From: Entonaema liquescens | Taxonomy: Eukaryota > Ascomycota > Sordariomycetes > Xylariales > Xylariaceae | Assembly (NCBI GenBank): GCA_902805475.1 | Contig: CADCSX010000003.1 | Coordinates: forward strand, 3,844,001-3,908,000 | Direction of reading: 5' to 3' | DNA: 64,000 nucleotides | Part shown: positions 24,494 to 36,751 of the stretch, piece after piece | How positions within the stretch are numbered: the first letter of the stretch is position 1 | Layout: every line of letters begins with the position of its first letter | Translations under genes and position numbers: made by a program | The notes under the pieces: generated by a model | What the model was told of the DNA's origin: nothing | Seen by the model: only the letters and a program-made list of their open reading frames with translations | The model's database searches: none

Positions 24494-26877
24494 GATGAAT
24501 GATGGTTGAAAAGTAGTGATTCCCCTAGCTTCTTTATCCCAATGGCTGGTCGAGTGTCGAAGGAATTATGGGAGAGACCCAAACAAAGAAACTGTCCAAC
24601 CAACTTGAGGGGAAACCCGGGAGAATGACAAGAGAACAACCGGCAGAGAGAAAGATGTTGGGTGATGGCAAGGTTTTTATCTGACCAGCATCGTGGGAAC
24701 TTGACCCGGTTAGACACGCGCTGTGGTACCACCCTCTTGTACCATCCTGCTCATGCAGCCCATGTGAGCTGCAGAAGCTTAACTAGAGACCAAGGCAGGG
24801 GATGGCTTGCCACTCTCCCAATCTCCGTTTCTCCATTCGAGCACCCTATAATGCGGGGCAAACTACGTGAGAGAAATTCATAACGAGCAAAGATTTGGGG
24901 GCAGACGAGGCTCTTCCTCGGTGTCTTGGCGCTTTGGGGTATGGGGGGGAACGGGGTGCCAGGGGTGTCTTGGTTGAGGAGAAATAGTCTAGCCTGTGTA
25001 GCCAACATCACGAACCAGGGCCGGACTTATAAGCTATTATGGTTTAGCTATTTAGCGTGAGGTCCCAGGGGAAGAGATCCCAGGGGAAAATGTCGGTAGA
25101 CGACGATCCTCGTCTGGTGGTGATTGAATTTTTATTCGAAGTAAGAAATATGTGGGAAGCCCATGCTACAAGTTTGCCATTCAACTTCACGATAGATTCA
25201 ATTCAAATACTAGGTTGAATAAGCCGTAGGAATCTATCCTAGTCAGCCCACCGCCGGGTAAACTGACATCTGTAAATAAACGGTCAGCATCATATCGAAG
25301 AACACCAATAGACGATGTCGTAATAGGACCGAGTCTCGATCTACAGATTGTTGATCATGGCCCAACCAGAGACTTGGGAATTGATACCTATTACCAATGA
25401 GTCGGAAAAGTCAGGAGGTGCATTATCTCCACAAAGCTATTAACACACCTAACATGACCTCGTAAGTTGTTGACCGTTTCTTAGACCCGGGAATTTATCT
25501 TCTTCGAGAAAAAGAACTCTAAAAGGCCTCGTCTGCATTAACGCGGCTACAAAAGTGACGGCTTCACCCCCGGATGCCCCCATGGGACGGACTCGGCGGT
25601 CTTTAGAAACGACGCCATCTAGGGATCTCCAAATCCAACCCCAACCGCCACAAAAAAAGGGAGAATTTTTTCTTCACTCAGTTGCCAGTGATAAGTCGAG
25701 ATTCATTAAATCAAACACGAACCGTCCGGCTTGGTATTTTAAGGAGGCCATGTTCTAGAAGAGCATATGACCTTTTTGGAAACCCGTAATCCGTATTAAG
25801 ACTAGTGTATAGAAATTTCTTGTCGGTTCGGGCGGTGATGCCGTCTCGTTAATTACGCAAAACGAGTGACCGAAGAGCGGGACCGTTCCCCCATCTTTCT
25901 CCAACTTTTGACCCCCAAGATGTGTACAAGTCTTGCTGGTGGACCTAGGTCAACGCGGAGAAGAATCCAATTTAGAACTAAAGCATTGTCTTGGTTGGTA
26001 TCTCAACAAGAACGGAGACGAACACGTGGATATTAGACTAATGATTAATAGTATAAAGAGTCAACCTGGAGACTTGGTAGTTGCGCAGACCTCCTTTTTC
26101 GATATGGCTAACTAGTATATCTTCTAGTATATCTTCGATATACGTGGTATCTCGACCGCAAGAGATCTCGGTATTCTGACTTGTCTGAAAATTAGGTTGA
26201 CGTCGTCCGACAAGGTTAGGGTTTTGTCGGTTCTTCCTGTTTTCTGGAAAGTCAAGCTTGAACAAGAACCTAGTGAGAAGCAAGTGCCACATAATGGTCC
26301 CGGCTTCGAGCTGTCTGGAACGGAACCAGAGATTAACAATATGAGATTTCTCCTTTGCCCCGGACCACGTGATAGATACCCGGCATCGTTTTTATTTCTC
26401 TACCGGCACCGTCGACTTTTCGCATCGAATCGATATTTACAACACTCAGACATACACATGAAACAGGTCCTCACTGATCAGACATTAATTATTATCTAAC
26501 AGCAAACGAATATAAGGTCGACCATGCCAAAAGCCTGTTTTCTTTTTGTCATCCTTCCAGCTAAGTGGATGGATTTTTTTGGTGACGAGATCTTAGCAAC
26601 TTGAAGTCACAATGACGTAACTGAAGAGCTCTATACTCGTCGTTCTGCCAGAGATTCTGGCTTCAGGAACAATCAAATCTAGAATACGGCTTCTGATTTT
26701 CACACAGATAGAACTCAGTCAAGGGAGAAACTAAGAAAATAAAACTTGTATGCTTTGCACACTTCAAGAGTCAAACTACTAGATTAGAAGATCAGTCACA
26801 TCGTAAGCGCAGCAAGGGGGACAGCATAGGAGGCGTCAAACGTGATAAAATAGCAAACTCGTTGTCTGCACATGACC
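24494..26877. other. 2.4 kb without a supported gene
   Basis: The spacer lies between divergently transcribed genes (MFS relic and the decarboxylase). Short open frames occur but carry no motif and no splice logic. Around 26110-26145 there are short repeats of the type TATATCTTC. I see nothing else that can be named. Confidence 0.5.
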
Positions 26878-28097
26878 ATGGGACTCGCCGAATTCTTCCA
26901 GTATCTATACCGCTTTGTGGACTCCTTTCTAAACCATCTACTAGTGCGGTGTCACTTAGTAAATATACTCCTCCTTGCTTGACCTAGACCTGGAAGACTG
27001 ACTCGCAACAACCACAGTCCGCGAATGGAGAATATGGATGGAAGTCACTTGATCGCAAGGTAAATCTCAAGTCAAACTACCTTACCCACCAAATTCGCTC
27101 AGCTAACAACACGACCTTAACTAGACCGGCAAGCTCATGCGCGAGCAACAGCCCCTAACCAAAAAGCTCAAGCTGCTACTGCTCTTCAACCCCCTGACAG
27201 AATGGATCGACACCACGCACCTAATGCGGCTCCAGATCCACAACAAGTCCGTCCGGAAGGGCGAGGAGGAGGGCACCCCGGCGTCGCACAGCCAGATCCG
27301 GACGTTCGTCGACACATACGGCATCGACATGCGGGACTTCGAGCCGTCTGACATCGAGCAGTACCGTACCTTCGAGGACTTCTTCGTGCGTGCGCACCGC
27401 CCTGGCTCGCGGCCCATCTCCGCGCCCGACGACCCCGCCGGCGCCGTCGTAGTCGCCGACTCGCGCGTCGTGGCGTACGACTCCGTAGCCGAGACCAAGA
27501 GCCTGTGGATCAAGGGCACCGACTTCACGCTCGCGAACCTCGTCATGGACACGCAGCTCGGGGAGCACTTCGCGGACGCGGCGGTAGCGAGTTTCCGCTT
27601 ATCGCCTCAGGACTACCATCGCTACCACTCGCCTGTGACGGGGGCTATCAAAGCGTTCCGCAGCATCCCGGGAGACTACTACCAAGTCGACCCAGTCGCG
27701 CTCCAGAGCGGCGTGAATATCCTCACGTCGAATGCGCGCAGCTATCTAGTTATTGAAACGGAGCAGTTCGGCGACGTGTTATTCGTAGCTATCGGCGCGA
27801 CGGACGTCGGTACCGTACGGTAAGTTTTGCCACTCTTCCACGATCAACAACGGAATGCTGATATAGGTGCTAAATAGCATCCACGAGAAATTCCAGAAAC
27901 CCGGTACCGAGATCAAGAAGGGCGATGAGATCGGCTACTTCCAATTCGGCGGGTCATCCATCATCGTCGCGTTTCAAAAGGGGGCCATCAAGTTCGACCA
28001 GGACCTTCTGGATCTCAGCCGGCAGAAGATACAGGTTTCGGTGGAAGTCGGTATGAGTCTGGGAAGGGCTAATCCTTTGAATAAGAAGTTATCTTAA
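26878..28097 (+). CDS. Phosphatidylserine decarboxylase family protein
   Basis: The model has four exons: 26878-26958, 27018-27059, 27125-27819 and 27878-28097, giving 345 residues. The long middle exon and last exon are certain; the two short 5' exons are inferred from good splice sites and a matching frame (EYGWKSLDRKTGKLM). Family motifs are FRLSPQDYHRYHSPVTG, with histidines at 206 and 209, and FGGSS at 296-300, where the proenzyme cuts itself between Gly298 and Ser299 to make the pyruvoyl cofactor. These enzymes turn phosphatidylserine into phosphatidylethanolamine; relatives decarboxylate amino acids in secondary metabolism. There is no presequence or C2 domain, so it is not the mitochondrial or Golgi/endosomal Psd. 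The last acceptor used is at 27877 rather than 27866, since only it restores GTVRIHEKF. Exon 3 is unusually GC-rich. Confidence 0.85.
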
Positions 28098-28840
28098 TTT
28101 AGTATCTTGTGGTGAATGTGGAGTTTCGTAAATATAAGATTGAGGTTGTTAATAGGCGCGGAGTATTGTTCAGGCGTACTTGAGATGTATTAAGTAGAAA
28201 GCACCTTCAAAACAAGTAATTGCCACCAGGAAATGTCCGAACTAGGCCCTGATTTGTTATTTCCTTTTCATCTCAATTCCTGTAATACAGGGAATTGTCT
28301 GGTGCAACTGTCACTCCAGACAATTCCATGACTCCTGACCTTGACGACAGTGATCTATTTGTCTACTGGGTATCTATATAAGCATGAGGAGAACCCTAAC
28401 AAATCCTCCCGTATGTACATAGATTAATGTACACAACGTCCAATCACCTCTTTGATATTCTTAACTTCTTTGTCCAAACCCCTTTGACCACCTATACGCA
28501 CACAAGTAGAGAAGCGGGACAGTACCGGCTAAGGGTATGCGGAGAAGCTTGGGAAGCTCTGTCGGCATTGCGATCGGCGTCACATTGGCTGCAAGACTCC
28601 CACAATAGGAATCCCCCTACACAAACAACCTTCCATCTTGGACATATTTTACCTATTATATATCGTTGAACCTCACCCCGCTTCACCTCCACACCGTTAT
28701 CCGAGGCTCCCGTCTTATTTCCAGATTGGCATGGCAATGGAGTTCCAGGTATCTTAGGTATGTATATAGAACTGCAACCTCCCCCAACGCAGTCTTAGGC
28801 CATTATAGAACTAATTAAAATAGTCTGCAAATAACCAGCC
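28098..28840. other. Intergenic between decarboxylase and dioxygenase, with overlapping hairpins
   Basis: This 743 bp spacer lies between two genes on the same strand. It holds the overlapping inverted repeats at 28274-28327, listed separately, and presumably the dioxygenase promoter near its right end. No coding region is supported. Confidence 0.5.
28274..28327. repeat. Two overlapping hairpins that share one arm
   Basis: GGAATTGTCTGG (28291-28302) and CCAGACAATTCC (28316-28327) form a perfect 12 bp stem with a 13 nt loop. The same GGAATTG can instead pair with CAATTCC at 28274-28280, extended by CAG/CTG pairing with one bulged G. The two structures exclude each other. It lies about 180 bp after the decarboxylase stop. 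Confidence 0.7.
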
Positions 28841-29984
28841 ATGCCTCATAAGGAAGAAGCAAGCACTGAATTCACCCCAGAAGTATATCCGCCGTTCCCT
28901 TCAGATGTTCCTACGGTCTCATTAGAGACAATTACTCTATCTAAGCTTCTCGATGGCGACGCCACCGAGCAGGATCGCGTGTTCGATGCCTGTGTCGGAC
29001 GCGGCTTTTTCTACTTGGCGCTAGATGGCTGCACTGCAGGCGACACCATCCGCCAGGGCGCCGAACAGATCGCGCTGGCAGGAGAGCGTGTCTTCCGGCT
29101 GCCATTAACCGAGAAGATGGACTATAAAATGGCCAAGTCGTTGTTCGGATACAAGTATGCTGGCGCGACCATAACGGATAAGGCCGGGACCCCAGACACT
29201 GCCGAGTTCTTCAACGTGGGAAAGAATGATATGATTGTGCCGAACGACCGTATGGCCCGCCCGTGGCCACCTGCCATCCTGGACGCAAAGCCACTCTTTG
29301 CTGATTATATCAAAACTGCACATTCTGTCGGCCTGACGATCCTGGGTATTCTCGCAAAGAAGCTTGGCGTCGATCCATCTGAGATCGCAAACCGTCACAG
29401 AATAGAGGAGCCCTCAGGCGATCATGTTCGCATTACAAGGGGTCCGCCCCGAGAAACGGATGAGATGCCCGAGATCCAGACACCCTCACACACCGACTTC
29501 GGGACGTAAGTACTTGTGGCTGTCTACTTTTCCCGCTTGCTTGGTTTCTACGTGGTCTTTGCTAATCTACGACATCAATAGGATCACCATCTTAATGAAT
29601 TGGCTTGGCGGACTCCAGGTCTGGTCCGAGTCGGCGAGGAAGGCACAGCTTAGCAACGGCCAACCAGATGTGCCTGGCGAGTGGCTCTGGGTCAAGCCGA
29701 AAAGAGGTTGCGCCATTATTAACTTAGGCGATGCTGCCGTAAGATTCACGAATGGCGTGCTATGTTCGGGGCGCCATCGAGTAATACCATCTCCTGGATC
29801 CCAAGGCCGATACCCGCGATATAGCATCGTCTATTTCGTCCGACCAGAGGACAAGTGTATCATGAAAACAATCAAAGGGAATGGTATCCCCGAGGAAGCA
29901 AAGAAAAGCGAGGATGAAGGGCTAACTGCCCATGAATGGATATATCGGCAGTCGGCTGCGTTGGGAAATCGGTTCGACAACTGA
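28841..29984 (+). CDS. 2-oxoglutarate/Fe(II)-dependent dioxygenase (isopenicillin N synthase-like)
   Basis: Exon 1 is 28841-29505 and exon 2 29582-29984; the 76 bp intron splits the T of HTDFGT. The product has 355 residues, a usual length. The N-terminal DIOX_N-like half contains VFDACVGRGFFYLALDG. The catalytic half carries the iron ligands H217 and D219 (HTDFG) and H287 (SGRHRV). The 2-oxoglutarate-binding R-x-S is at 301-303 (RYSIVYF). Such enzymes hydroxylate, desaturate or cyclise small molecules in the cytosol. The substrate cannot be read from sequence. It lies 0.7 kb downstream of a decarboxylase and converges with a Zn2Cys6 regulator, which would suit a small metabolic cluster. All catalytic residues are present. 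Confidence 0.9.
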
Positions 29985-30484
29985 CGATAGGAGCAATATG
30001 GGTGACCCTAATGTCTTGCTTCTGTTTTAGCTCTTCCTATGAAATATTCCATAACGACGCCACACAGCTACGTAGGGTTATCGTGAGGGCTACAGACGAA
30101 CCAATAGCCGACAATAAATCTGGTTTGCAGGTATTATTGAATGTGCTAGTAATGAGCCGGGTATGGTATTTTGAGTGTCCTTCATATCCCAATGGTGGAA
30201 GCCAATCGCCGTATCAAGGACGCCGGTAAGTTATCGAAGGCCTAATGCAATATAAAATGAGGGGCGTTTTGGTGTACGTAGAAGCGAGACGTCCACGATA
30301 TATAGTATAGGTGATACGTATGTGGTCGTACGTGATTCCCACCTAGGTACCCTAAATGACAGAATCTAGTTCTCGAACGTCGTAGCATACTTTTTTAAGT
30401 ATCCGACTAGATAGTTCCGGTTTACCTAATAAACACGTAGTTAATTGTATACGAGGTAGTCGGTAGTCGTATTGCTAACTACAG
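29985..30484. other. Intergenic, convergent 3' ends
   Basis: These 500 bp separate the dioxygenase stop and the regulator stop. No gene or repeat is seen. Confidence 0.5.
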
Positions 30485-32983
30485 TCACCATTGCGAGAAA
30501 TCGGTTCCCATCATATCAGAACCTGTAGGTATACCTAACACAGATTCAATGTTGGTAAAGTTAAAGAGGACATTCTGCATCTGACCGTTGTTGGTTAGTT
30601 TATTATATCATCATATCTAGTTCAACCATAAGTAGCTTACCGTATTATCATATTCCCAGTCTTGGTCCACCGCCATCATCGTATCGAAATCAATTTGTGC
30701 ATCATTCGCAGTAGTAGCTTCATCAGGTTGTGGGGTGGCTTGTTGTTTGAGCAATTCGAAGCAGTCGCGCATTGCTTCAGTGCCAGCATCAATGATAGAA
30801 GCTACCATATCTCCTCGTTTCAGGCCCTTCATTAACGCTTCAATGTGTGTTAATAGTGCTAACGAAAATAAATAACCTTTTACATTGGTTTCCCCAATAT
30901 ATATGCGGCGGTAGACCCACGCAGTGGAATCTCTGAAAATGTTAAGTAGATCTACTCGAGGCATTGGCGGTCCTAGGCTATCGTCTTCTTGTAATTGGTT
31001 TTGAAGATCGAGACCGATTGCCATCGATGCTTGCGAGAGGATACTGCGAGCAAAGCCTGCCGCACAAGTAGTAAATCGGGCTAGGTCATCACCGTCTGGG
31101 ACAATGGTCATTTGATCCAAGGTATTTATTTGAGATCGCAGTGGTCGAGGATCAAAAGCTGCTGAAGGAAAAACAGTAGAATATAGTTTCGAACTTATCT
31201 CCACTACAGTCTTTCTCGAGAAAGCGTAAGCTGGCTCACTCATAGCTGGGCCAAAGTAAGGAAGATGAAGCGCCATGAAGTAACGACGCACGAGAAGGTC
31301 AACCAGGCGTCTTTGGAACCCTGTTGGTTGTCGGTCGCCAAGTGTAAATCGCTGGAGCTGCTGTGAGAGGGATTTGTATACGGTACTAAGTTGATTATGA
31401 AGCCGGATAGTATCGTCATATGTGTGTTGCGTGCCGATTTCGTTTAAGAGTCGCGCAATGGCTAAACGCGCCGAAAAACTAGTATGAAATGCCATGGCCA
31501 CTGTCATGTCTGTGAACTTATTTGGGGGATTAACTGCAATTGGCGTGTCATCATCCGTTAGTTGATCGTCGTCGAAATTGGATGGTGCAGAAGCATCATA
31601 TTGTTCAGGATAGATTAAGGGTGGCCCGCCAGAGTCCATGCTAGTCTGCAGTGCGACCTCGAGGATGGTGTTCCATAACCGGCGACGAATCTCGGAACGG
31701 AACTGATTCATCTTAGGTAGTTTCTTTGGCTCTCTATGAAGGCCCATGTAGATGGCTGTGCGCATTAGTTGTCCCACCGAGATCCAGACTAGGTCCTGAC
31801 CTACGGACGCAGTCTCTTGAGCGAGACAGAGGAGCAGCATAACCTGTAGGCCAGTAATAGTCAGCCTTGTCTTGGGGACCGGGGATATGAGCCAGCATTG
31901 CGCCTCATAAACCCATTGCATAGCTGAGCTGCGCATGGTATAGTGATCATCATAAACGGCACTACCGATCGCCATGACGAGCTGAAGTTGAATCAAGAAG
32001 GGGAGGTCAGCAGAGTCTGGCGACAGCCAGAAATTCTCATATTCCTTTCTAAACGATGGGACATGTAATATTCGGAAGACTGTTTCAGAGGTTCGAAGAT
32101 AGCCGTCCACAAGCTTGTCGGCAACTTCTCGTGGGGGTATATTAGCACCGAATTTGACGGCTTGTACAGGTGCTCTTTGCGCCTTTACGGTTCGAGCTAG
32201 CGACTTGCATCGGTTTACCATCGCAATCGGCTCTGACTTCTTTTCTCGACGTTGCTGGTCGAATATTTCCAGGATACATTTGAACTAAGAATGGGCAAAT
32301 GACTAGTCAATACATAGGTATCTATACATCTACGCCAGATAAGACAGGAATGAAAAGAAAAGGGTATGATGAGAATAGCGTACGCTTCCTATTTGATTCA
32401 TCCAGTGACTTTGGCCTAGATATCTGGTTTTAGTCATGACACTTCTACTCATGGTATGCAGTTCTCCTGCTAGATAGCTAGGATAGGTAGCCACAAGGTC
32501 CGGCTCGGAGGTAGTCGGCTGTCTAGCATTCTTCTGATTTGAGTGATTTCCGGTAGAGTCTTCCAGGCGGCGCTCGAGATCTTTGATTCGGTCTAATAAA
32601 GACTTGACATCGAAAGATGGCCCGTGACTCTGAGGAGAGGTTGAATCGACGGGAGTAGAGCCATTCAAGGAAATAGTTGAGTGATCCTCGTGTAAAGCAT
32701 CGCCGCGATGCGTGTGGTTAGACCCACTGGCTACGGGCGAAACAGCCGGGTCGGAGTCTACGGCGGGCAAGGAATCGGCCGGGTGAGATTGTCCGACCAC
32801 AGCAGAAGTTACTTCCGAATGTCGGCCTTGAGGCTCATAAACGCATGTCTTATGTTTAGAACGGACACAAGCGCCGCAAGGTAAGTTTCGGTCACAGCGG
32901 ATCTTGGACCTGCGACAAGTAATGCATGAAAGAGCTGGGCGACGACGGCGACGGTCGGTCTTGACGCCTTGTGTCTCATCCAT
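30485..32983 (-). CDS. Zn(II)2Cys6 transcription factor with Fungal_trans domain
   Basis: Exons are 32983-32384, 32284-30641 and 30580-30485, giving 779 residues. The zinc cluster has cysteines at 20, 23, 30, 36, 39 and 47 (CITCRRSKIRCDRNLPCGAC), preceded by an Arg-rich stretch. A heptad-like coiled coil follows (VKSLLDRIKDLERRLED), a usual dimerisation element. The long second exon is the Fungal_trans middle region (FRILHVPSFRKEYENFW, AIYMGLHREPKKLPKMNQFRSEIRRRLWNTI). The last exon of 31 codons ends in SDMMGTDFSQW and is easily missed: without it the frame reads into the intron and stops at 30617. The 60 bp intron has GTAAGC and GTCAG ends. The nearest genes are the dioxygenase and, on the other side, a gene-poor spacer; the dioxygenase and decarboxylase are possible targets by position only. 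Confidence 0.9.
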
Positions 32984-34384
32984 AACAAGTCTATGATAGT
33001 GCAAGTAGGAATTAAGGAAAAGCTTAAGTGATGTGGTTTAGTCCTGATCTAATCTAATCAATCAGTGGTGGCAGTAGTGAGTTGAGTCAGGGGATAAGTC
33101 CGATTGATGTTTGAAAATCGGCCGAAGTAAACATAATCCCCGAATTCATTTAACCGTCTTAATTCCATCATTGATCTGCATTGTAGCATATACTTATCTT
33201 TTAGATGCATAAGCAGGTACAGAAATTGGAGATTTACTCCGAGTCTTGGCACGAATTCACCGAGACTCGTACCTGGCATAAACCTCTATTAATATCTTCT
33301 TATCATAATTGGTTTTTAGTTCGTATATTAGAAGTATTGAAAAGATATGATATCCAATTATCAATAACAATATGAACGCCTTTTTTTTTTTCGTCTTGTT
33401 AGGATATTACGCTTTAGTTCGCTTACAAGGGATAATGCTCCCTCATTACTTACCTAAGTGTGGAATAAACATATATTAGTTTTGATGTGCTATAGCTACT
33501 TGACATCTGCTATTAGAGGCAAACATATTTTGGTAAAGCATTTATATGTATGATTGATATTTCCAAATGTAGGGGTAAATTATTTTATCAATAAGCATCT
33601 CTTGTATATTACGATGATAGATGCTATGTTAAATACCTACCTAGGTATTTTAGAACATACTTGGAGCTGAAAAGATCTGTCACATTTCTCTTCCTGTGCA
33701 ACCAAAATCCAACAGTACCTACAAGTTCCAGTAGATAATGTATATGTCAATAATCTGATACTAAACAACTATATCTAGAAACTAACAGCTACTAGTTAGT
33801 CACTATTCGGCCAGGATTTGCTGAAGTTGATGGTTACCAGGGAGTCCAACTCGTTACTATGCCAAAGAAACGTGGTGGTTGAAAATATTGGTCCCAGTTG
33901 TACTCCGTGAATGTGAACGTGAATGCCATTTCGTGAAAACAAGTGCACAAACTTGCCCAGGCGTCTTTCGTTCTTTCCCACGCCGACCTGTCTATCTATT
34001 ATTTTCAATACCTTCCCCAATACAATACTATCAGGCAGCAAACTAGACGCCCTTTCCCTCTCTTCTACCCTCCTCTCCCATATCTATTCAACACTTTCAA
34101 GCCGTTCTCATCTTACCTATTCACTTAACATTAACATCTATTAATATCCTTTCAAACATACTATCGTAGCCCACAATCAACCTCTTCTTACGCTTGCACG
34201 TTTCCAGGCAGCCCAGGTTGTCCACAATTGAAATATCGCCAAGCCACACAACTCTTCTTCGTCCTTACCATTAGTTATTGCATCTACAAACTATACAGCC
34301 ACTTTCATTCTTCTTCACGCACGTCCAAAAGCTAAGGGTAACCATCGCCGACGAATTTTACGGGTAGCAGTACTATCTGTCACC
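32984..34384. promoter_or_regulatory. Divergent promoter region between Zn2Cys6 factor and SANT-like gene
   Basis: This 1.4 kb is AT-rich in 33050-33800. It turns pyrimidine-rich (many CCTCTCTTC and TTCTTC words) at about 33980-34330, as is typical of a fungal core promoter and 5' leader for the downstream + strand gene. Poly-T tract at 33379. No coding region is supported. Confidence 0.5.
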
Positions 34385-35029
34385 ATGGCATCCAAGGCAG
34401 CAGCCAACAAGGAGGACCCGTCCCCCTTCAGCCGTCGAGAGAGGGACATTCTCAGATTTGCTTGGCAGAGCATGGAAGAACAGCCCAAGGTAATATTAGA
34501 ACCACCTACGTTTTCACCCCCACTTGTCAAAGAGCCTCAATTATACTACATTGTTAATGTCGTACCTGCTGTCTCGAGACCTTTATCTTGTGGCCTTTAG
34601 GTTATAACTCGTCACTCCCCGCGGGAAACTACGTGACAGAGCTCTTGACATATGTATGTTGGCTAATCATCTTTCTAGATCAACTGGGAGAAGCTTGCCA
34701 AGCTTGGATCTTTCAAGAACGCCGCAAGTGCCCGTGCTTGTTTCTTACCTGTCAAGAAGAAGCTTCTAGCGGAATCGGAGGAATTGGCTGCAGCCAACCC
34801 TAATGAGCCCAGCACACCCATTAAAGGCGGCGGAAAGCGCAAGACCATCGCTCAGATGACACCCGGTTCTGGAAAGAAAGTGAAGATCATTCGCGATATT
34901 CCTATTGATTACAACGACAACGGCGATGATGAAGATGCGACCAATGCCAGTATCAAAGACGACAAGAAAGATGATATCGAGAATCAAGAAGTAAAAGAGG
35001 AGGAGGCGGAGGAGGAGGGTTTGGCGTAA
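34385..35029 (+). CDS. Small SANT/Myb-like protein with acidic tail
   Basis: Exon 1 is 34385-34489 and exon 2 34679-35029; the 189 bp intron is the longest in the window and the product has 151 residues. Residues 14-60 look like a single Myb/SANT-type helical unit: FSRRERDILRFAWQSM, then INWEKLAKLGSFKNAASARACF, with spaced tryptophans. A basic patch (GGGKRKTIAQ, GKKVKII) and a very acidic tail (KEEEAEEEG) follow. I recognise the pattern from small ascomycete proteins of unknown role; DNA or chromatin binding is an inference. An alternative is that the unit is only a helical protein-binding module. The start is the first ATG, in a good context (CACCATGG). Confidence 0.75.
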
Positions 35030-36751
35030 TGGTATCACCAAGCAACAACGCGTTAGTTTACCAGACCTCATATGTCATCAACGCAACCCAGCAATGAAGA
35101 TCTTCCTTCATTTATCGTCTTCGGATAATTCATTCAATTGTCTATTATGGACCATTGCTTATACATATCGTTGCCGACTTCCCGTTTCCCCATTTCGATG
35201 CCTTGCTTTGACGCGGTATGGTATCCTTTCTCGTCACCCAAAATGTGGTTGGATGTTATAGTGGAGGATTTTCGCTGGGGATACTTATTATGATATGAAT
35301 GCGCAATGAATTATCTCGTTCGGATTGCAGGAGGCTACACTAGATAGCAGGTCCATAGGCAACCAAATTGCAACGTCTGATTTATAAACATTTGACCAAG
35401 TGGTAACCATACGAAATGAAGACCAAGTAAATACCAAGTAATACCAAGACACTTCCAAGTGATTTTGAAGCGGACTAACCTTTGAATTTACCTAATGATT
35501 TCTTAATACATATTGATTTCACGTATTACTTTAGATAGGCGAAGGTACGTTGTTTGAAAAAAAACGATGCGCATATGGTAAAGTACCTAATCTATTAGGT
35601 AACCCCAACTCTATGCGAGCCGTTCTCCCTCTCTCATCACACCCTGCGGCTGGCGTGACACATTAGGTAAATCTCCACTGGTGAGGGGTCTGGATCTCGC
35701 GTTTCGGTGGGCTGCAGGATGCATATCTGGTTACGGTTTACCTAATCCTACCTACCATGTAATACATGTATGTAGCCAACCTTTTTTTCTAATTGTTGCG
35801 CAAGATATTTTAAAGATGGGATGTTAAAACTTTCTTTATGCGTATCGAATTAATCCCAACTATTTTTTAAGCTTTTAAGGTTGTAAACATTTCCCAGGTA
35901 CCTATATACATCTGATTTATATCGACAACTTCTTCGCTGTTTCCTTCTTCAGAGACAAAAATGATACCAAGGCGCTACTCAATGTTTCTCTTATGGAACC
36001 ACCCCGCTATATCCACTCTTGTCCTGCTGAGACCCTTGGAATAGTACCTTGGTACGAAGGTCCGGGCCAAAAGTTTCGCACATGTCTAAATTCTTGGCAT
36101 CCTATTCCAACGTCTGCCGGTATTTTTGGCACTGTATCAGTCCTATACTAAATAGGGAGCTGATAGTGGCTTGTACACTAAAATTAGGTGGCTTATCAAT
36201 ATATTTCCAGGGAGGCTATCCACTATAATTTAAATAATACCGTACAATCCCTTTTAATTCATACATAGCTTACCTAAGCTTGAAAAGCTCAGATGTGCGA
36301 AACTTTTGGCCCGGACCTTCGTACCTTTGGTGTCATTCTTTTGTCAATGAACCAATTAAATACATGTTATTTTTTTCTTTCCTACTTCATTTTGCATATC
36401 CATCCACTCCATCCATAATGTTTCTAAGTCTCCCCAATATCCCCCATATCGTTTTCTACCTCTAGCAAGTCAGGCAGCTCCAGTTCTATGCATAATGTAG
36501 ATCATCTAGCCTTCTTCTAATCTGCATTCTGCCGCTTTTCTCGTTTACTAGTTGGTCCCTAAAACCAATTCGTTTGTTCTGGTGATAATTATCTCTTGTT
36601 ACGTCGCAAACATACCACGACTGGATCGTAGACGAAAGCTCACCTTCCCTTCACCACACAACAGTTTTAAGCTGCCGAACCCTCAAAAGTAATAGGCAGC
36701 TACCTCATTTTCTCTCCCTGTGTTTAGTATCTGGCAGTCGAAGTCGAGAGT
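35030..36751. other. Intergenic 1.7 kb with a MITE-like element
   Basis: This lies between two genes on the same strand. It holds the inverted-repeat element at 36055-36321 and short ACCAAGT-type repeats near 35394-35461. The last 250 bp before 36752 are probably the promoter of the SulP gene. Confidence 0.55.
36055..36321. mobile_element. MITE-like element, 267 bp, 29 bp perfect inverted ends
   Basis: The left end (36055-36083, starting CGAAGGTCCGGGCC) is exactly repeated in reverse at 36293-36321. Each end is followed outward by TA, so a TA target duplication as in Tc1/mariner-type elements fits. The identity actually runs on through TA plus GG on each side (33 bp in all), so the exact boundary is uncertain. 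The interior is AT-rich and non-coding. The perfect ends suggest a recent insertion that escaped RIP, which usually spares copies shorter than about 400 bp. Confidence 0.8.

Noticed and set aside
26197..26499. 100-residue open frame between transporter relic and decarboxylase
   Set aside because: No recognisable motif, no matching exons and a similar-sized shadow on the opposite strand.
33058..33279. 73-residue open frame on the minus strand in front of the second Zn2Cys6 gene
   Set aside because: No motif and it lies in the promoter region.
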